Assembly: GCA_019418195.1 (NCBI GenBank)
Contig: DYCJ01000001.1
Location: 22,355-43,310, forward strand
Direction of reading: 5' to 3'
DNA: 20,956 nt
Origin: Clostridiales bacterium
GTDB taxonomy: Bacteria; Bacillota; Clostridia; Lachnospirales; Lachnospiraceae
The notes under the pieces are model-generated. The model saw only the letters and a program-made list of their open reading frames with translations, had not been told where the DNA came from and ran no database searches. The number at the start of each line of letters is the position of its first letter. Within the stretch, counting starts at the first letter, position 1. Positions 7,800 through 15,435 of this stretch are shown piece by piece. A program made the position numbers and the translations under genes.

Positions 7800-8945
7800 C
7801 TACCAGAGAGCTTTATAAATCCTTATCACATCATCTTTTGTCGGCACTCTTGGGTTTGTAGCTGTACATGCATCTTCCAGAGCTGCATCTGCCATACGGT
7901 CGATCGCTCCGAAATATTCCTCTTCAGAAATCGTACCGATCTGTGAGATTGACAGCGGGATATCCATTTCTTTTAACATAAACTGCACCCAGTTAACGAG
8001 AGATCTCACTGTCATGATCTTATTATAACTGCTCAATCCCAATATCTGTGCCACAGTCGCATATCTCTTTACAGCCGGAAGATACTCTTTGCGGCTTTTG
8101 CTGTGCTTATTGATATCACTGTTGAACTCTATGATATGCGGAAGAAGCATAGCATTGGCGCGTCCGTGCGGGATATGGAACGTTGCTCCAAGCTGATGCG
8201 CCATTCCGTGATTCAGGCCAAGTGATGCTGTATTAAATGCGAGTCCGGCAAGACATGATGCTGAATGCATTTTCTGCCTTGCGTGCATATCACTTCCGTC
8301 CAGAAATGCCCTGAGCAGGAACACACCGCATATCTCGATAGCCTTTTCCGCGAGCGCATTAGAGAAATCACTGCGATTGATGCTGACACACGCCTCCAGA
8401 GCATGGGTAAATACATCCATTCCGGTATCAGCCGTCACTGCCGGGGGTACGCTCTTAACCAGCTCCGCATCCAGGATCGCTTCATCCGGCATCATGGAAT
8501 AGGATACAAGCGGATATTTAACTTTTGCCGCCGGATCTGTGACTACTGCAAAAGAAGTCACCTCGGATCCGGTCCCGCTTGTTGTCGGAATAGCAATCAA
8601 TCCAACTTCCGCGTAATGATCTACGCGCAGCGCAAACTCCCTGATTGACTTAGAGGAGTCTATAGCAGACCCTCCACCCACTGCCACAATTGCATCCGGT
8701 CTGTATTCAAGCATCTTCTTTACGCCTTCGCTGATCTTCTCAATGGGCGGGTCAGGAACAACATCTTTAAATACCTCAAACTGCTTATTTCCTCTTTTCA
8801 GTGGTTCCGTGACCAGGTCGATCAGCTCTCCCTGGGCAATGAACGGATCAGTCACGACCAATACTTTCTGATAAGGAATCTCTGCAAGCCGGTCAAGTGC
8901 CTGATCGCCAAAATAAATTTTTGTTTTAATATCAAAGCTTTTCAT
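7800..8945 (-). CDS. Iron-containing alcohol dehydrogenase (PduQ/FucO type)
   Basis: A 381-residue group III alcohol dehydrogenase. NAD-binding GGGSAIDSSK (about residues 90-99) and TTSGTGSEVT are present, as are the metal-ligand regions DTGMDVFTHALEA, NHGMAHQLGA and HIPHGRANAM. In microcompartment loci this family reduces aldehyde to alcohol (propionaldehyde to 1-propanol, or lactaldehyde to 1,2-propanediol) and regenerates NAD+ for the aldehyde dehydrogenase. No encapsulation peptide is visible. GAGAGGA lies 5 nt before the ATG. It is the last gene before the operon terminator, 46 bp after the DeoR gene. The exact substrate is inferred from context. Confidence 0.93.
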   Translation of the reverse strand: MKSFDIKTKIYFGDQALDRLAEIPYQKVLVVTDPFIAQGELIDLVTEPLKRGNKQFEVFKDVVPDPPIEKISEGVKKMLEYRPDAIVAVGGGSAIDSSKSIREFALRVDHYAEVGLIAIPTTSGTGSEVTSFAVVTDPAAKVKYPLVSYSMMPDEAILDAELVKSVPPAVTADTGMDVFTHALEACVSINRSDFSNALAEKAIEICGVFLLRAFLDGSDMHARQKMHSASCLAGLAFNTASLGLNHGMAHQLGATFHIPHGRANAMLLPHIIEFNSDINKHSKSRKEYLPAVKRYATVAQILGLSSYNKIMTVRSLVNWVQFMLKEMDIPLSISQIGTISEEEYFGAIDRMADAALEDACTATNPRVPTKDDVIRIYKALW

Positions 8946-8991
8946 AGCTGTCCTCTCTTCATTCGGATTCCGCGTTCATATGACTTCTCAA

Positions 8992-9762
8992 TTATTGAGG
9001 ATATATACACTGGATTCCCGAATCTTTAAATACCTGAAGCCATTTATCCTCCGGTCTCTCATCAGTTATCACTGCCGTAAGATCCTCCAGAGTTCCTATC
9101 TCCGTAAATGCGATCCTGTCGAATTTACTGCTGTCGATCGCAAGGATCCTGTCCTTTGCAGACTTTAGCATTGTCCTCTTATTGTTGGCATGCAGATCGT
9201 CAGAATCCGTAAATCCGGCCGATACATCAATCCCTTTACAGGAGACAATCGCTTTATCAACATGGTAGTTGCTGAGCATCCTGTCTGTCTGCGGTCCTAC
9301 GAGTGCAAATGACCCTTCCCGTGATGCACCGCCTGTTGACAGGATCGTCCAGTCCTGCACATCAAACAGCTCGATGATAATTTCGATAGAATTGGTGATG
9401 ATCGTAAGGTTCTTTTTGCCTTTCTCCTGCAATGCTTTCGCAATATATACCGCAGTAGTGCTGGCATCCAGCATGATACTGTCACCATCGTTCACCAGTC
9501 CGGCAACCAATTCCGCTATGTGCTGTTTACCTAAAATATTCCGGTTCTTTCTGATATTAAATGGCAGTTCAATATTAACATTCTCATTGATAACGGCTCC
9601 GCCATAACTTTTGATAGCATAACCGTCATTTACCAGTTTCTCAAGATCTCTTCTGATCGTCTCCTCTGAGACATCATACAACTGGCTCAGTTCGCTCACA
9701 ACAACTCGTCTGTCTGTCTGAAGCTTTTCCAGGATCTCGTTACGTCTTTCTATTGCAAGCAT
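8992..9762 (-). CDS. DeoR/GlpR family transcriptional regulator
   Basis: A 256-residue protein with an N-terminal DeoR-type winged helix (residues 5-60; VSELSQLYDVSEETIRRDL is the recognition region) and a C-terminal sugar-phosphate-binding DeoRC domain (about residues 75-235, with LDASTTAVYIAKAL and STGGASREGSFALVGP). Such regulators are usually repressors released by a phosphorylated sugar. The position inside the microcompartment operon suggests control of it by a substrate such as fuculose-1-phosphate or rhamnulose-1-phosphate (inference). AGGAGG lies 7 nt before the ATG. A stable hairpin separates it from the shell gene upstream. Confidence 0.93.
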   Translation of the reverse strand: MLAIERRNEILEKLQTDRRVVVSELSQLYDVSEETIRRDLEKLVNDGYAIKSYGGAVINENVNIELPFNIRKNRNILGKQHIAELVAGLVNDGDSIMLDASTTAVYIAKALQEKGKKNLTIITNSIEIIIELFDVQDWTILSTGGASREGSFALVGPQTDRMLSNYHVDKAIVSCKGIDVSAGFTDSDDLHANNKRTMLKSAKDRILAIDSSKFDRIAFTEIGTLEDLTAVITDERPEDKWLQVFKDSGIQCIYPQ

Positions 9763-9805
9763 CTCACTGCCTCCTGATTATGACAAAACAGACCCTCCGA
9801 CCGCT

Positions 9806-9839
9806 CTGCACTTATGCGGGAACATGCCGCATACTGCAG
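9806..9839 (-). other. Intercistronic hairpin between BMC-T and DeoR genes
   Basis: CTGCA/TGCAG outer and ATGCGG/CCGCAT inner stems form one hairpin in the 111-bp gap. The outer arms are 9835-9839 and 9806-9810. No T-tract follows, so it is not a standard terminator; it may set mRNA stability or lower expression of the regulator and dehydrogenase relative to shell genes. Confidence 0.45.
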
Positions 9840-9873
9840 TCATAAGCAGGGGAGAGCCTGTCTATTCATTGCT

Positions 9874-10422
9874 TTATAAAATTGCATCACGAATCTGGGC
9901 ATCCGGATGAGCAATAACTGACGAATCGAGGAACATTCCTCTGTCTTTCACTGCTTCTTTCGCCCGTTCGATCGCTGCCTCTACGGCAGCAACTTCGCCT
10001 GTCAGCAGCATATATGATTTTCCGCACATACCTCTTGCGATACGCAGCTCGATCAGATCAACGATCGCTGTCTTAGCTGCCTCATCGGCTGCTACGATAA
10101 TAGATGCAGCGTCATATGTCTCAAAAATACCGAGCGCCGATACATCTTCAATCTTGGATGCTCCATAGATCGCCGGGAAAATAGACTCATGCGGGTTTCC
10201 GAGTACAAAACTGTCGATCAGGTGGAAACCGTGCAGCTCTTTGGCATTGTCAACCGCTGCTTTCACGGCACTTAAGTCACCTGTAATGATCGCAATATAC
10301 TTACCCGGACATACTGTCTGAGCTTCGATTATACTGACTTCAGAGGTCTTTACCATTGCATCTGTTGCGGTAATGCCTGCTGAAACAGTCTTATATTCTA
10401 CCATTCCAATTGCCTTACTCAT
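9874..10422 (-). CDS. BMC-T trimeric shell protein, PduT-like, probable Fe-S pore
   Basis: A 182-residue protein with two tandem BMC domains (about residues 1-92 and 95-182), forming trimers that act as one shell hexagon. The ATG at 10422 is preferred over the GTG at 10431, which is only 2 nt from the AGGAAGG site; it also places the VCPGKY cysteine at residue 38, the position of the cysteine that binds a central [4Fe-4S] cluster in Salmonella PduT. The second domain has another cysteine (GMCGKSY, residue 133) in the equivalent loop region. It directly follows the PduS-like gene (16-bp gap), as expected for a pair that passes electrons across the shell. Confidence 0.92.
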   Translation of the reverse strand: MSKAIGMVEYKTVSAGITATDAMVKTSEVSIIEAQTVCPGKYIAIITGDLSAVKAAVDNAKELHGFHLIDSFVLGNPHESIFPAIYGASKIEDVSALGIFETYDAASIIVAADEAAKTAIVDLIELRIARGMCGKSYMLLTGEVAAVEAAIERAKEAVKDRGMFLDSSVIAHPDAQIRDAIL

Positions 10423-10438
10423 TGCCTGCACGTCCTTC

Positions 10439-11761
10439 CTAAGTTTCTATGATGACATATTTGTCATTTACTTCGGTCACTGTACCTGTAACTGATGCGT
10501 GAATTCCCACGCTCAAGCCTTTGCCCGGTTCAGCGATCATCTGTCCCTTTGTTACCTTATCACCCTGCTTAACGATCGGTGAAGCAGGTGCACCTATATG
10601 CTGGCTCATCATGATCTTCACTTTTTTTATTGCGATCTCTGATTCATCAAGAGGCGCTTCTCGGTTATATTTTGTGAGATCGATCCTTGCCATCAGGCGT
10701 TCCATGGGAACTTTTCTGTACTCTCTCTCCGGTCCTACCGGCTTTGCTTCCACATGTGGAGCTTTGATTCCGTTCGCCCGCAAACCGGCTTTATATTCAG
10801 CCATCAGACTTCGCGGCGAGAGCCCCTGGAAACAGGAGTACAATTCGCAGACACCACAGGAAGAACAGAACATTGTATTTACAAAAATATTCGGCTCCTG
10901 TATATCCTTACAGGTAGCTGCAAGCATGAATTTGTTCGGCTCGATCGGATGTCCGAGCAGATGACGCGGACATAAGTCCGTACACATTGTACACTGGCAG
11001 CAGCATGCCGCTGCACGTTTCATATCAATTGAGTTTTTCTTTAATTTCTTCTGAACAATATAATGATCTTCCGGCAGAACGAGAATTGCATTCGTCGTCT
11101 TTGTTACCGGCTGGGCGCCTGTTCCGATATTGCCCATCATAGGACCGCCCACAAAATACACCGGATTCGGTGTTGTGACGTGTCCGGCAAGCGCTACCAC
11201 CTCGTCAAGAGGTGTGCCGATAGGAACACGAACAGTAACCGGATTCTCTACCTCTGCGACAACAGACACCAGCTTATCTTCAACAGGTGTATTTTCATGT
11301 AAAGCCCTGTACGCATTATAAACAGTCTCTACATTGAATACAGCGACCCCGCTCTCAATCGGAAGTCCGCCCGGGCGCACAACCTTGCCTGTCACTTCAT
11401 AGATAAGTACGACTTCATCGCCGGCAGGATAAACTTCATCCAGCAATCCAAGTCTCATTTCCGGATATTTTTCAATAACAGCGTCTACTGCTTCGATCGT
11501 TTTCTTATACGCTTTTTTAATGCCGATGATTGCTTCTTTGGCTCCAACAGTCTCTGCGATCGTATGGAACATATCTGCGATCTCGGCGGCGTGCTTTTCA
11601 AGAAGCTGTCTGTGCAGCCTCAGGAGCGGTTCACATTCCGCACAATTCAGGATGATCGTCTCTGCGCGCTCATCCAGCTTTGCATATGTCGGGAATCCTG
11701 CACCACCTGCACCAACGATACCGTTCTGCTGCAATATGCTGCTTAATTCTTTCATATCCAT
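10439..11761 (-). CDS. PduS/RnfC-like Fe-S flavoprotein (electron transfer)
   Basis: A 440-residue RnfC-family protein. N-terminal flavin/NADH domain with GGAGFPT (residues 19-25) and NCAECEPL (39-46); two ferredoxin-like [4Fe-4S] motifs, C254-x2-C257-x2-C260-x3-C264-P and C299-x2-C302-x2-C305-x4-C310; then a C-terminal barrel-sandwich segment (about 388-435). In B12-type Pdu compartments PduS reduces cobalamin. No B12 enzyme is seen here, so NADH recycling or electron export through the PduT-like pore is more likely (inference). The start at 11761 has GGAG 10 nt upstream and leaves 7 bp after eutN; a longer frame to 11872 would run inside eutN. Confidence 0.92.
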   Translation of the reverse strand: MDMKELSSILQQNGIVGAGGAGFPTYAKLDERAETIILNCAECEPLLRLHRQLLEKHAAEIADMFHTIAETVGAKEAIIGIKKAYKKTIEAVDAVIEKYPEMRLGLLDEVYPAGDEVVLIYEVTGKVVRPGGLPIESGVAVFNVETVYNAYRALHENTPVEDKLVSVVAEVENPVTVRVPIGTPLDEVVALAGHVTTPNPVYFVGGPMMGNIGTGAQPVTKTTNAILVLPEDHYIVQKKLKKNSIDMKRAAACCCQCTMCTDLCPRHLLGHPIEPNKFMLAATCKDIQEPNIFVNTMFCSSCGVCELYSCFQGLSPRSLMAEYKAGLRANGIKAPHVEAKPVGPEREYRKVPMERLMARIDLTKYNREAPLDESEIAIKKVKIMMSQHIGAPASPIVKQGDKVTKGQMIAEPGKGLSVGIHASVTGTVTEVNDKYVIIET

Positions 11762-11768
11762 AATTCCA

Positions 11769-12035
11769 CTACTCCAGTCCTGATCCGTCGTCAATAATTC
11801 CCACGATCGCTGCATCGATCGGCGCATCAGGCATACCGCTTCCGATTCTTGCCGCGCTGCCCTGTGCCACAAGCACGTACTCGCCGATTCCTGCTCCGAT
11901 CTTATCGATCGCGATAAGCTGGTCTGCGCCGGAATGCATATGTTCCAGTATATCTACGATCATAAATTTATTTCCGACCAAATTTTCACATTTACGTGTT
12001 GAAACAACACTTCCGACAACTTTTCCTATCAGCAT
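11769..12035 (-). CDS. EutN/CcmL-type pentameric vertex protein (BMC-P)
   Basis: An 88-residue BMC-P protein, the usual length, with the family start MLIGKVVGSVVSTRK and the segments FMIVDIL and DKIGAGIGEYVLVAQGSAAR. Pentamers cap the vertices of the shell and close it. The gene overlaps the end of the PduL gene by 7 bp, which suggests translational coupling and low, matched expression, as fits the small number of vertices per shell. Confidence 0.95.
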   Translation of the reverse strand: MLIGKVVGSVVSTRKCENLVGNKFMIVDILEHMHSGADQLIAIDKIGAGIGEYVLVAQGSAARIGSGMPDAPIDAAIVGIIDDGSGLE

Positions 12036-12679
12036 GATATAATCCTCACCGTATCTCCGGTTGCGATTTTTGCAGCATTTGCCTCATCGGTATCTATGTG
12101 CATCTCAAGCGTGAAACTGTCGTCCACACGAATCTTTACGTGATTAAATATTGTTCCTCTTTCATTGTCCGCTTTTACCGATACGATATCTCCGTCATGT
12201 ACGCCGGCTGCCATTGCATCTCTCGGTGACATATGTATATGTCTCATTGCAATAATACATCCTTCTTTAAGATAAAGGGCACCCTTCGGTCCCACTACGG
12301 CGATCGGAGCACTTCCTGCAACATTTCCGGACTCTCTGATCGGAGCTTTAACGCCGAGCTTAATTGCATCTGTCGCGGAAATCTCTACCTGTGTCTGCTT
12401 TCTTACAGGTCCTAAAACCCTGACATTTTCGATTGCCCTGAGCTTGATTCCCACGATTGTTACAGTTTCGTTTGATGCGAACTGTCCGCCCATCAGCTCT
12501 TTCTTCTTTGTGAGCTGATAGCCTTTGCCGAACAGCACTTCAACATGTTCCTGTGTAAGATGGATATGTCTTGCGGACACTCCGATGGGTACCAGATATC
12601 CTGCATCATCGGATGATTTCTGTTTTTCAACTGCTTCCAGAACCAGCTTTGTAATTAATGCCACATTACTGTTATCCAT
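12029..12679 (-). CDS. pduL: PduL-type phosphotransacylase
   Basis: A 216-residue PduL enzyme that converts acyl-CoA plus phosphate to acyl phosphate and CoA inside the compartment, recycling CoA for the aldehyde dehydrogenase. Two PduL barrels each carry the zinc-binding His motif: ARHIHL (H38, H40, with H45 nearby) and RHIHMSP (H147, H149). Residues 1-20 (MDNSNVALITKLVLEAVEKQ) form an amphipathic helix with the pattern of an encapsulation peptide, followed by a short linker. An acyl phosphate product would feed an acetate or propionate kinase encoded elsewhere. Confidence 0.95.
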   Translation of the reverse strand: MDNSNVALITKLVLEAVEKQKSSDDAGYLVPIGVSARHIHLTQEHVEVLFGKGYQLTKKKELMGGQFASNETVTIVGIKLRAIENVRVLGPVRKQTQVEISATDAIKLGVKAPIRESGNVAGSAPIAVVGPKGALYLKEGCIIAMRHIHMSPRDAMAAGVHDGDIVSVKADNERGTIFNHVKIRVDDSFTLEMHIDTDEANAAKIATGDTVRIISC

Positions 12680-12703
12680 ATCTCAATTCTCCTTGTATTT
12701 GCA

Positions 12704-12734
12704 GGGAACTGATACAGTTTCCTGATCAGTTCCC
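12704..12734 (-). other. 10-bp perfect hairpin before pduL
   Basis: GGGAACTGAT (12704-12713) and ATCAGTTCCC (12725-12734) pair perfectly around an 11-nt loop, just upstream of the pduL ribosome binding site. No T-tract follows on the - strand, so mRNA processing or stability control is more likely than termination. Confidence 0.55.
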
Positions 12735-12758
12735 ACCGTTGATTCGTCGATAATACGC

Positions 12759-12780
12759 GATTATTGACTTTTCAATAATC
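12759..12780 (-). other. 9-bp perfect hairpin after the shell gene
   Basis: GATTATTGA (12759-12767) and TCAATAATC (12772-12780) pair around a 4-nt loop, 6 bp after the BMC-H stop. Together with the next hairpin it may protect the 3' end of shell-gene mRNA or lower downstream expression. Confidence 0.5.
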
Positions 12781-12785
12781 CCAGA

Positions 12786-13190
12786 TTATTTAAGAACCGG
12801 AAGAATCTTCTCCACATCGTTGTGCGGTCTCGGGATTACGTGTGTAGCAACTAATTCGCCGAGTCTTCCTGCAGCCTCTGCTCCTGACTCAACTGCTGAT
12901 TTAACAGCTCCTACGTCTCCACGTACCATAACTGTTACAAGTCCGCTTCCGATCTTCTCTGTTCCGACCAGAACTACGTTTGCAGCTTTTAACATTGTAT
13001 CTGCAGCTTCAATTGATGCTACCAGACCTCTTGTTTCAACCATTCCTAATGCTTCCTGTGACATTTTTCGTTCCTCCTTCTGAATTGTAGATTGTTCCTG
13101 AACCGTTTCTGCCTTCTGCGCCGTCTTTCTCACTCTTCGTACAGTTTTTGCCGGCGCTTTGGCTGTTGTTGTTTTCTTTTCTTCTGCCAT
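12786..13190 (-). CDS. BMC-H shell protein with basic N-terminal extension and internal second start
   Basis: A 134-codon gene. Residues 43-134 are a standard BMC-H domain ([13 protein letters not shown], pore loop [14 protein letters not shown], end [15 protein letters not shown]). Residues 1-42 are a Lys/Arg/Ala/Thr-rich tail with about 12 basic and 6 acidic residues. Both starts have their own strong site: TAGGAGG (13200-13206) 9 nt before the ATG at 13190, and AAGGAGG (13073-13079) 8 nt before the in-frame ATG at 13064. Long and short proteins are therefore expected, as known for PduB/PduB' in Salmonella, where the extension ties the enzymatic core to the shell. The core is nearly identical to the BMC-H encoded at 13537-13818. 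Confidence 0.93.
   Translation of the reverse strand: MAEEKKTTTAKAPAKTVRRVRKTAQKAETVQEQSTIQKEERKMSQEALGMVETRGLVASIEAADTMLKAANVVLVGTEKIGSGLVTVMVRGDVGAVKSAVESGAEAAGRLGELVATHVIPRPHNDVEKILPVLK
13064..13079 (-). promoter_or_regulatory. Internal ribosome binding site and start of the short BMC-H form
   Basis: AAGGAGG at 13073-13079 lies 8 nt before an in-frame ATG whose product is a canonical 92-residue BMC-H protein. The site also encodes part of the extension (KEERK). Confidence 0.7.
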
Positions 13191-13203
13191 CTTAAACTGC
13201 CTC

Positions 13204-13488
13204 CTAACTTACTCTGTTCGCACTGCCGTTAACGATCTTGAGTACCTCCTCATGGGGGCTCGGGATCACTACAGCGCACACAGGCTTTTTGATTCCGCCT
13301 GCCTCAGCAGCTTCGACAGCCTGTTTTACAGCGGATACGTCACCGCGGATGATGATTGTAACTAAGCGACCGCCCAGTTTTTTCTCCCATGTGACAAACT
13401 GCACATCTGCTGTCTTACACATGATATCAACTGCGACTACCGCCGCTGTAACACTCGGGATCTCAAAAAATCCATACGCGTTTCCCAT
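13204..13488 (-). CDS. BMC-H shell protein with unusual pore loop
   Basis: A 94-residue single BMC domain. The start at 13488 has AAGGAG 7 nt upstream and gives [13 protein letters not shown]; a frame to 13527 adds 13 residues without a site. The pore loop reads [15 protein letters not shown] in place of [14 protein letters not shown] in its neighbours, placing an Arg next to the pore glycine. Such a pore should differ in size and charge and may select different solutes. Cysteines occur in DIMCKTAD and PVCAVV. It is divergent from the other BMC-H proteins here, so it is not a recent duplicate. Its stop overlaps the ribosome binding site of the next shell gene. Confidence 0.92.
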   Translation of the reverse strand: MGNAYGFFEIPSVTAAVVAVDIMCKTADVQFVTWEKKLGGRLVTIIIRGDVSAVKQAVEAAEAGGIKKPVCAVVIPSPHEEVLKIVNGSANRVS

Positions 13489-13536
13489 GAGACTGCTCCT
13501 TTGCTTTAATGTAAGGACCTCCCGCAAGCAGTATGA

Positions 13537-13818
13537 CTATACAGTAGGAAGGATCTTCTCAACATCGTTGTGCGGTCTCGGGATTACGTGTGTAGCAACT
13601 AATTCGCCAAGTCTTCCTGCTGCATCTGCTCCTGTCTCTACAGCAGCTTTAACAGCTCCTACATCTCCACGTACCATTACTGTTACGAGTCCGCTACCGA
13701 TCTTCTCTGTTCCGATCAGAGTAACCTCTGCTGCCTTTGTCATTGCATCTGCAGCCTCGATCGCTGCTGTAAGTCCTCTTGTTTCAACCATTCCTAATGC
13801 CTGCTGTGCCATTGCCAT
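13537..13818 (-). CDS. BMC-H shell protein, PduA/PduJ-like
   Basis: A 93-residue canonical BMC-H protein that forms hexamers tiling the shell facets. It has the usual start ([10 protein letters not shown]), pore loop [14 protein letters not shown] and end ([17 protein letters not shown]). TAGGAGG lies 9 nt before the ATG. It is probably the main facet protein. Protein and DNA are nearly identical over long stretches to the core of the gene at 12786-13190, including a 47-bp exact match, which indicates recent duplication or gene conversion. Confidence 0.95.
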   Translation of the reverse strand: MAMAQQALGMVETRGLTAAIEAADAMTKAAEVTLIGTEKIGSGLVTVMVRGDVGAVKAAVETGADAAGRLGELVATHVIPRPHNDVEKILPTV

Positions 13819-13831
13819 TGTTCATTTCCTC

Positions 13832-14185
13832 CTAAATCTCTTCAATATCTTTTTCATTGATGATATGTGGTTCACCTTTATCTAATCCGGTAAGCTTCAG
13901 CATTTTCTCTGTATCCTCTGTCGGTCTTGCGATCTTATATTCGGTTACAACGCCCGCAAGCTCTTCGGCTCTCGCCTTTGCCGCTTCAAGCGCCGCCGTG
14001 ACATCGGATACGCTTCCACGGAATTTGACCATGACGATCAGCGGTACAGGTAATTCATCTGCATTCGCCGGTTTATTTTTGTCGAATTTTTCGAGCCATA
14101 CATTGCCAGCTTTGCATCCGGCATCAGCCGCCGCAAATGCCGTGGCCAGCCCGAAGACCTCCAACATACCTACTGCTTCTCCCAT
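13832..14185 (-). CDS. BMC-H-domain shell protein with pore-loop insertion and C-terminal tail
   Basis: A 117-residue single BMC domain (MGEAVGMLEVFGLATAFAAAD). Compared with the canonical neighbours, the pore region carries an insertion (FDKNKPANADELPVPLIVMV) in place of the short GSG loop, and about 20 extra residues follow the domain (ending EKDIEEI). Both changes suggest a specialised tile, with a blocked or altered pore or a tail that binds cargo or another shell protein. AAGGTGG overlaps the stop of the zinc dehydrogenase gene just upstream, and the ATG follows 6-7 nt later. Confidence 0.88.
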   Translation of the reverse strand: MGEAVGMLEVFGLATAFAAADAGCKAGNVWLEKFDKNKPANADELPVPLIVMVKFRGSVSDVTAALEAAKARAEELAGVVTEYKIARPTEDTEKMLKLTGLDKGEPHIINEKDIEEI

Positions 14186-14196
14186 AATGATCCACC

Positions 14197-15405
14197 TTAT
14201 TTATTAACGATAGCGATCTTAAGGCCTTTCTGTGCAAGATTTGTTCTGTGAGCCTCATTGATCTCCTCCAGCGGGAATCTGTGAGTGATCAGTTCTTTCA
14301 TCGGAAGTCCGATTGCCTGTGCTCTCTTCAGGAAATCAAAAGTGGTCGCATAATCTCTCAGCGTATATACCCATGAGCCGACCAGATTGATCTCTTTAGA
14401 GCAAAGATCAAAGTGCGGATTGATCGTAGCGTCTCCGCCGTTGATGAAGAATCCAAGTTCACAAAGTCCGCCGCCGTTGCGGATGAATTTGTAGATGTTC
14501 GCATGTGCTGCCGGTGATCCGGTACACTGGAATGCAAAATCTGCAAGGTGTCCGCCGAACGCGTCTTTAACTGCTCCCGAAAGAGCCTCGATACCTTTGT
14601 ACTCCATAAAGTTTACAGACTTCTCAGCGCCCATTCTCTTCGCAAAGTCAAGTCTCTGCTGATTTCCGTCTACTGCAACGATATTCTCAACTCCCAGTGT
14701 ACGGAGAACCGCGATACAGATCAGACCGATCGGTCCGCATCCCTGTACAACAACTCTGCTGTTGAATCTTAAGATTCCTGTTGTTTTAGCTCTCTCTACT
14801 GCATGTACAAGAACTGCACATGGCTCGATCAGGATTCTGGAATCAAGATCAAGGTCACTTACGTTAAATACAGAAGAACCTTCACGGATAAGGATGTAAT
14901 CTGAGAACCATCCGTTCAGATGAATGTCATCGTCCGGAAGAAGTCCGTATACATCAGCGCCTCCCACATTCTTCTTATTCAGATCGAACATCTCGATGTC
15001 CGGATCATCATGGAAGATCATACATGTAACGACCTTGTCGCCAACCTTCAACGGTTTTCCTGCGCTGTCAACTTTTACGTTTTTACCCATCTTTACGATT
15101 TCTCCGGTTCCCTCGTGTCCAAGAGCTACCGGGATCAGTCCGAACGGGTCTTTCTTAAATTCATGTGCATCTGTACCACAGATACCGCATCCTTCTACTT
15201 TTACAAGGATGTCTCCGTCTCCCACTTCCGGGATCGGGAACTCTTTAATATCATAATGCTCAAGCGATGTCAGCATAGCAACATGAGCCGTCTTAGGGAC
15301 AGCCTGGCTTGCCGCCGGAGCTGACTGTGAAGGTATCTTCTTGTCAAGCATACTTTCAAGTACCTGTTTTACAACAGCTTCCACATTAGCGGAATTCATT
15401 TCCAT
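14197..15405 (-). CDS. Zinc-dependent alcohol dehydrogenase with encapsulation peptide
   Basis: A 402-residue medium-chain dehydrogenase. Residues 1-22 form an amphipathic helix (SANVEAVVKQVLESMLDKK) then a Ser/Ala/Pro linker, the form of an encapsulation peptide; the enzyme proper starts at about residue 40. Catalytic zinc region GCGICGTDAHE (C76) and GHEGTGEI (H97, E98) and the NAD-binding VVVQGCGPIGL are present. The four-cysteine structural zinc lobe is absent. A similar enzyme is found, as far as I recall, in GRM5-type fucose/rhamnose loci such as that of Clostridium phytofermentans. Reduction of lactaldehyde or propionaldehyde is a reasonable guess; sequence alone does not decide. TAGGAGG lies 8 nt before the ATG. 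Confidence 0.92.
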   Translation of the reverse strand: MEMNSANVEAVVKQVLESMLDKKIPSQSAPAASQAVPKTAHVAMLTSLEHYDIKEFPIPEVGDGDILVKVEGCGICGTDAHEFKKDPFGLIPVALGHEGTGEIVKMGKNVKVDSAGKPLKVGDKVVTCMIFHDDPDIEMFDLNKKNVGGADVYGLLPDDDIHLNGWFSDYILIREGSSVFNVSDLDLDSRILIEPCAVLVHAVERAKTTGILRFNSRVVVQGCGPIGLICIAVLRTLGVENIVAVDGNQQRLDFAKRMGAEKSVNFMEYKGIEALSGAVKDAFGGHLADFAFQCTGSPAAHANIYKFIRNGGGLCELGFFINGGDATINPHFDLCSKEINLVGSWVYTLRDYATTFDFLKRAQAIGLPMKELITHRFPLEEINEAHRTNLAQKGLKIAIVNK

Positions 15406-15435
15406 GTTATTTACCTCCTACTACTGTTTTTCTCT

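Noticed and set aside
11762..11872. Longer start for the PduS-like protein at 11872
   Set aside because: It lies within the eutN reading frame on the same strand and adds 37 residues not seen in the family.
12814..13608. CRISPR-like or mobile repeat from the 47-bp exact match
   Set aside because: It is coding sequence shared by two paralogous BMC-H genes, not a spaced repeat array.
13238..13885. 215-codon + strand ORF across the shell genes, and similar long antisense ORFs (for example 16453-16929)
   Set aside because: They are shadows of well-supported - strand genes, with no recognisable protein features or start sites.
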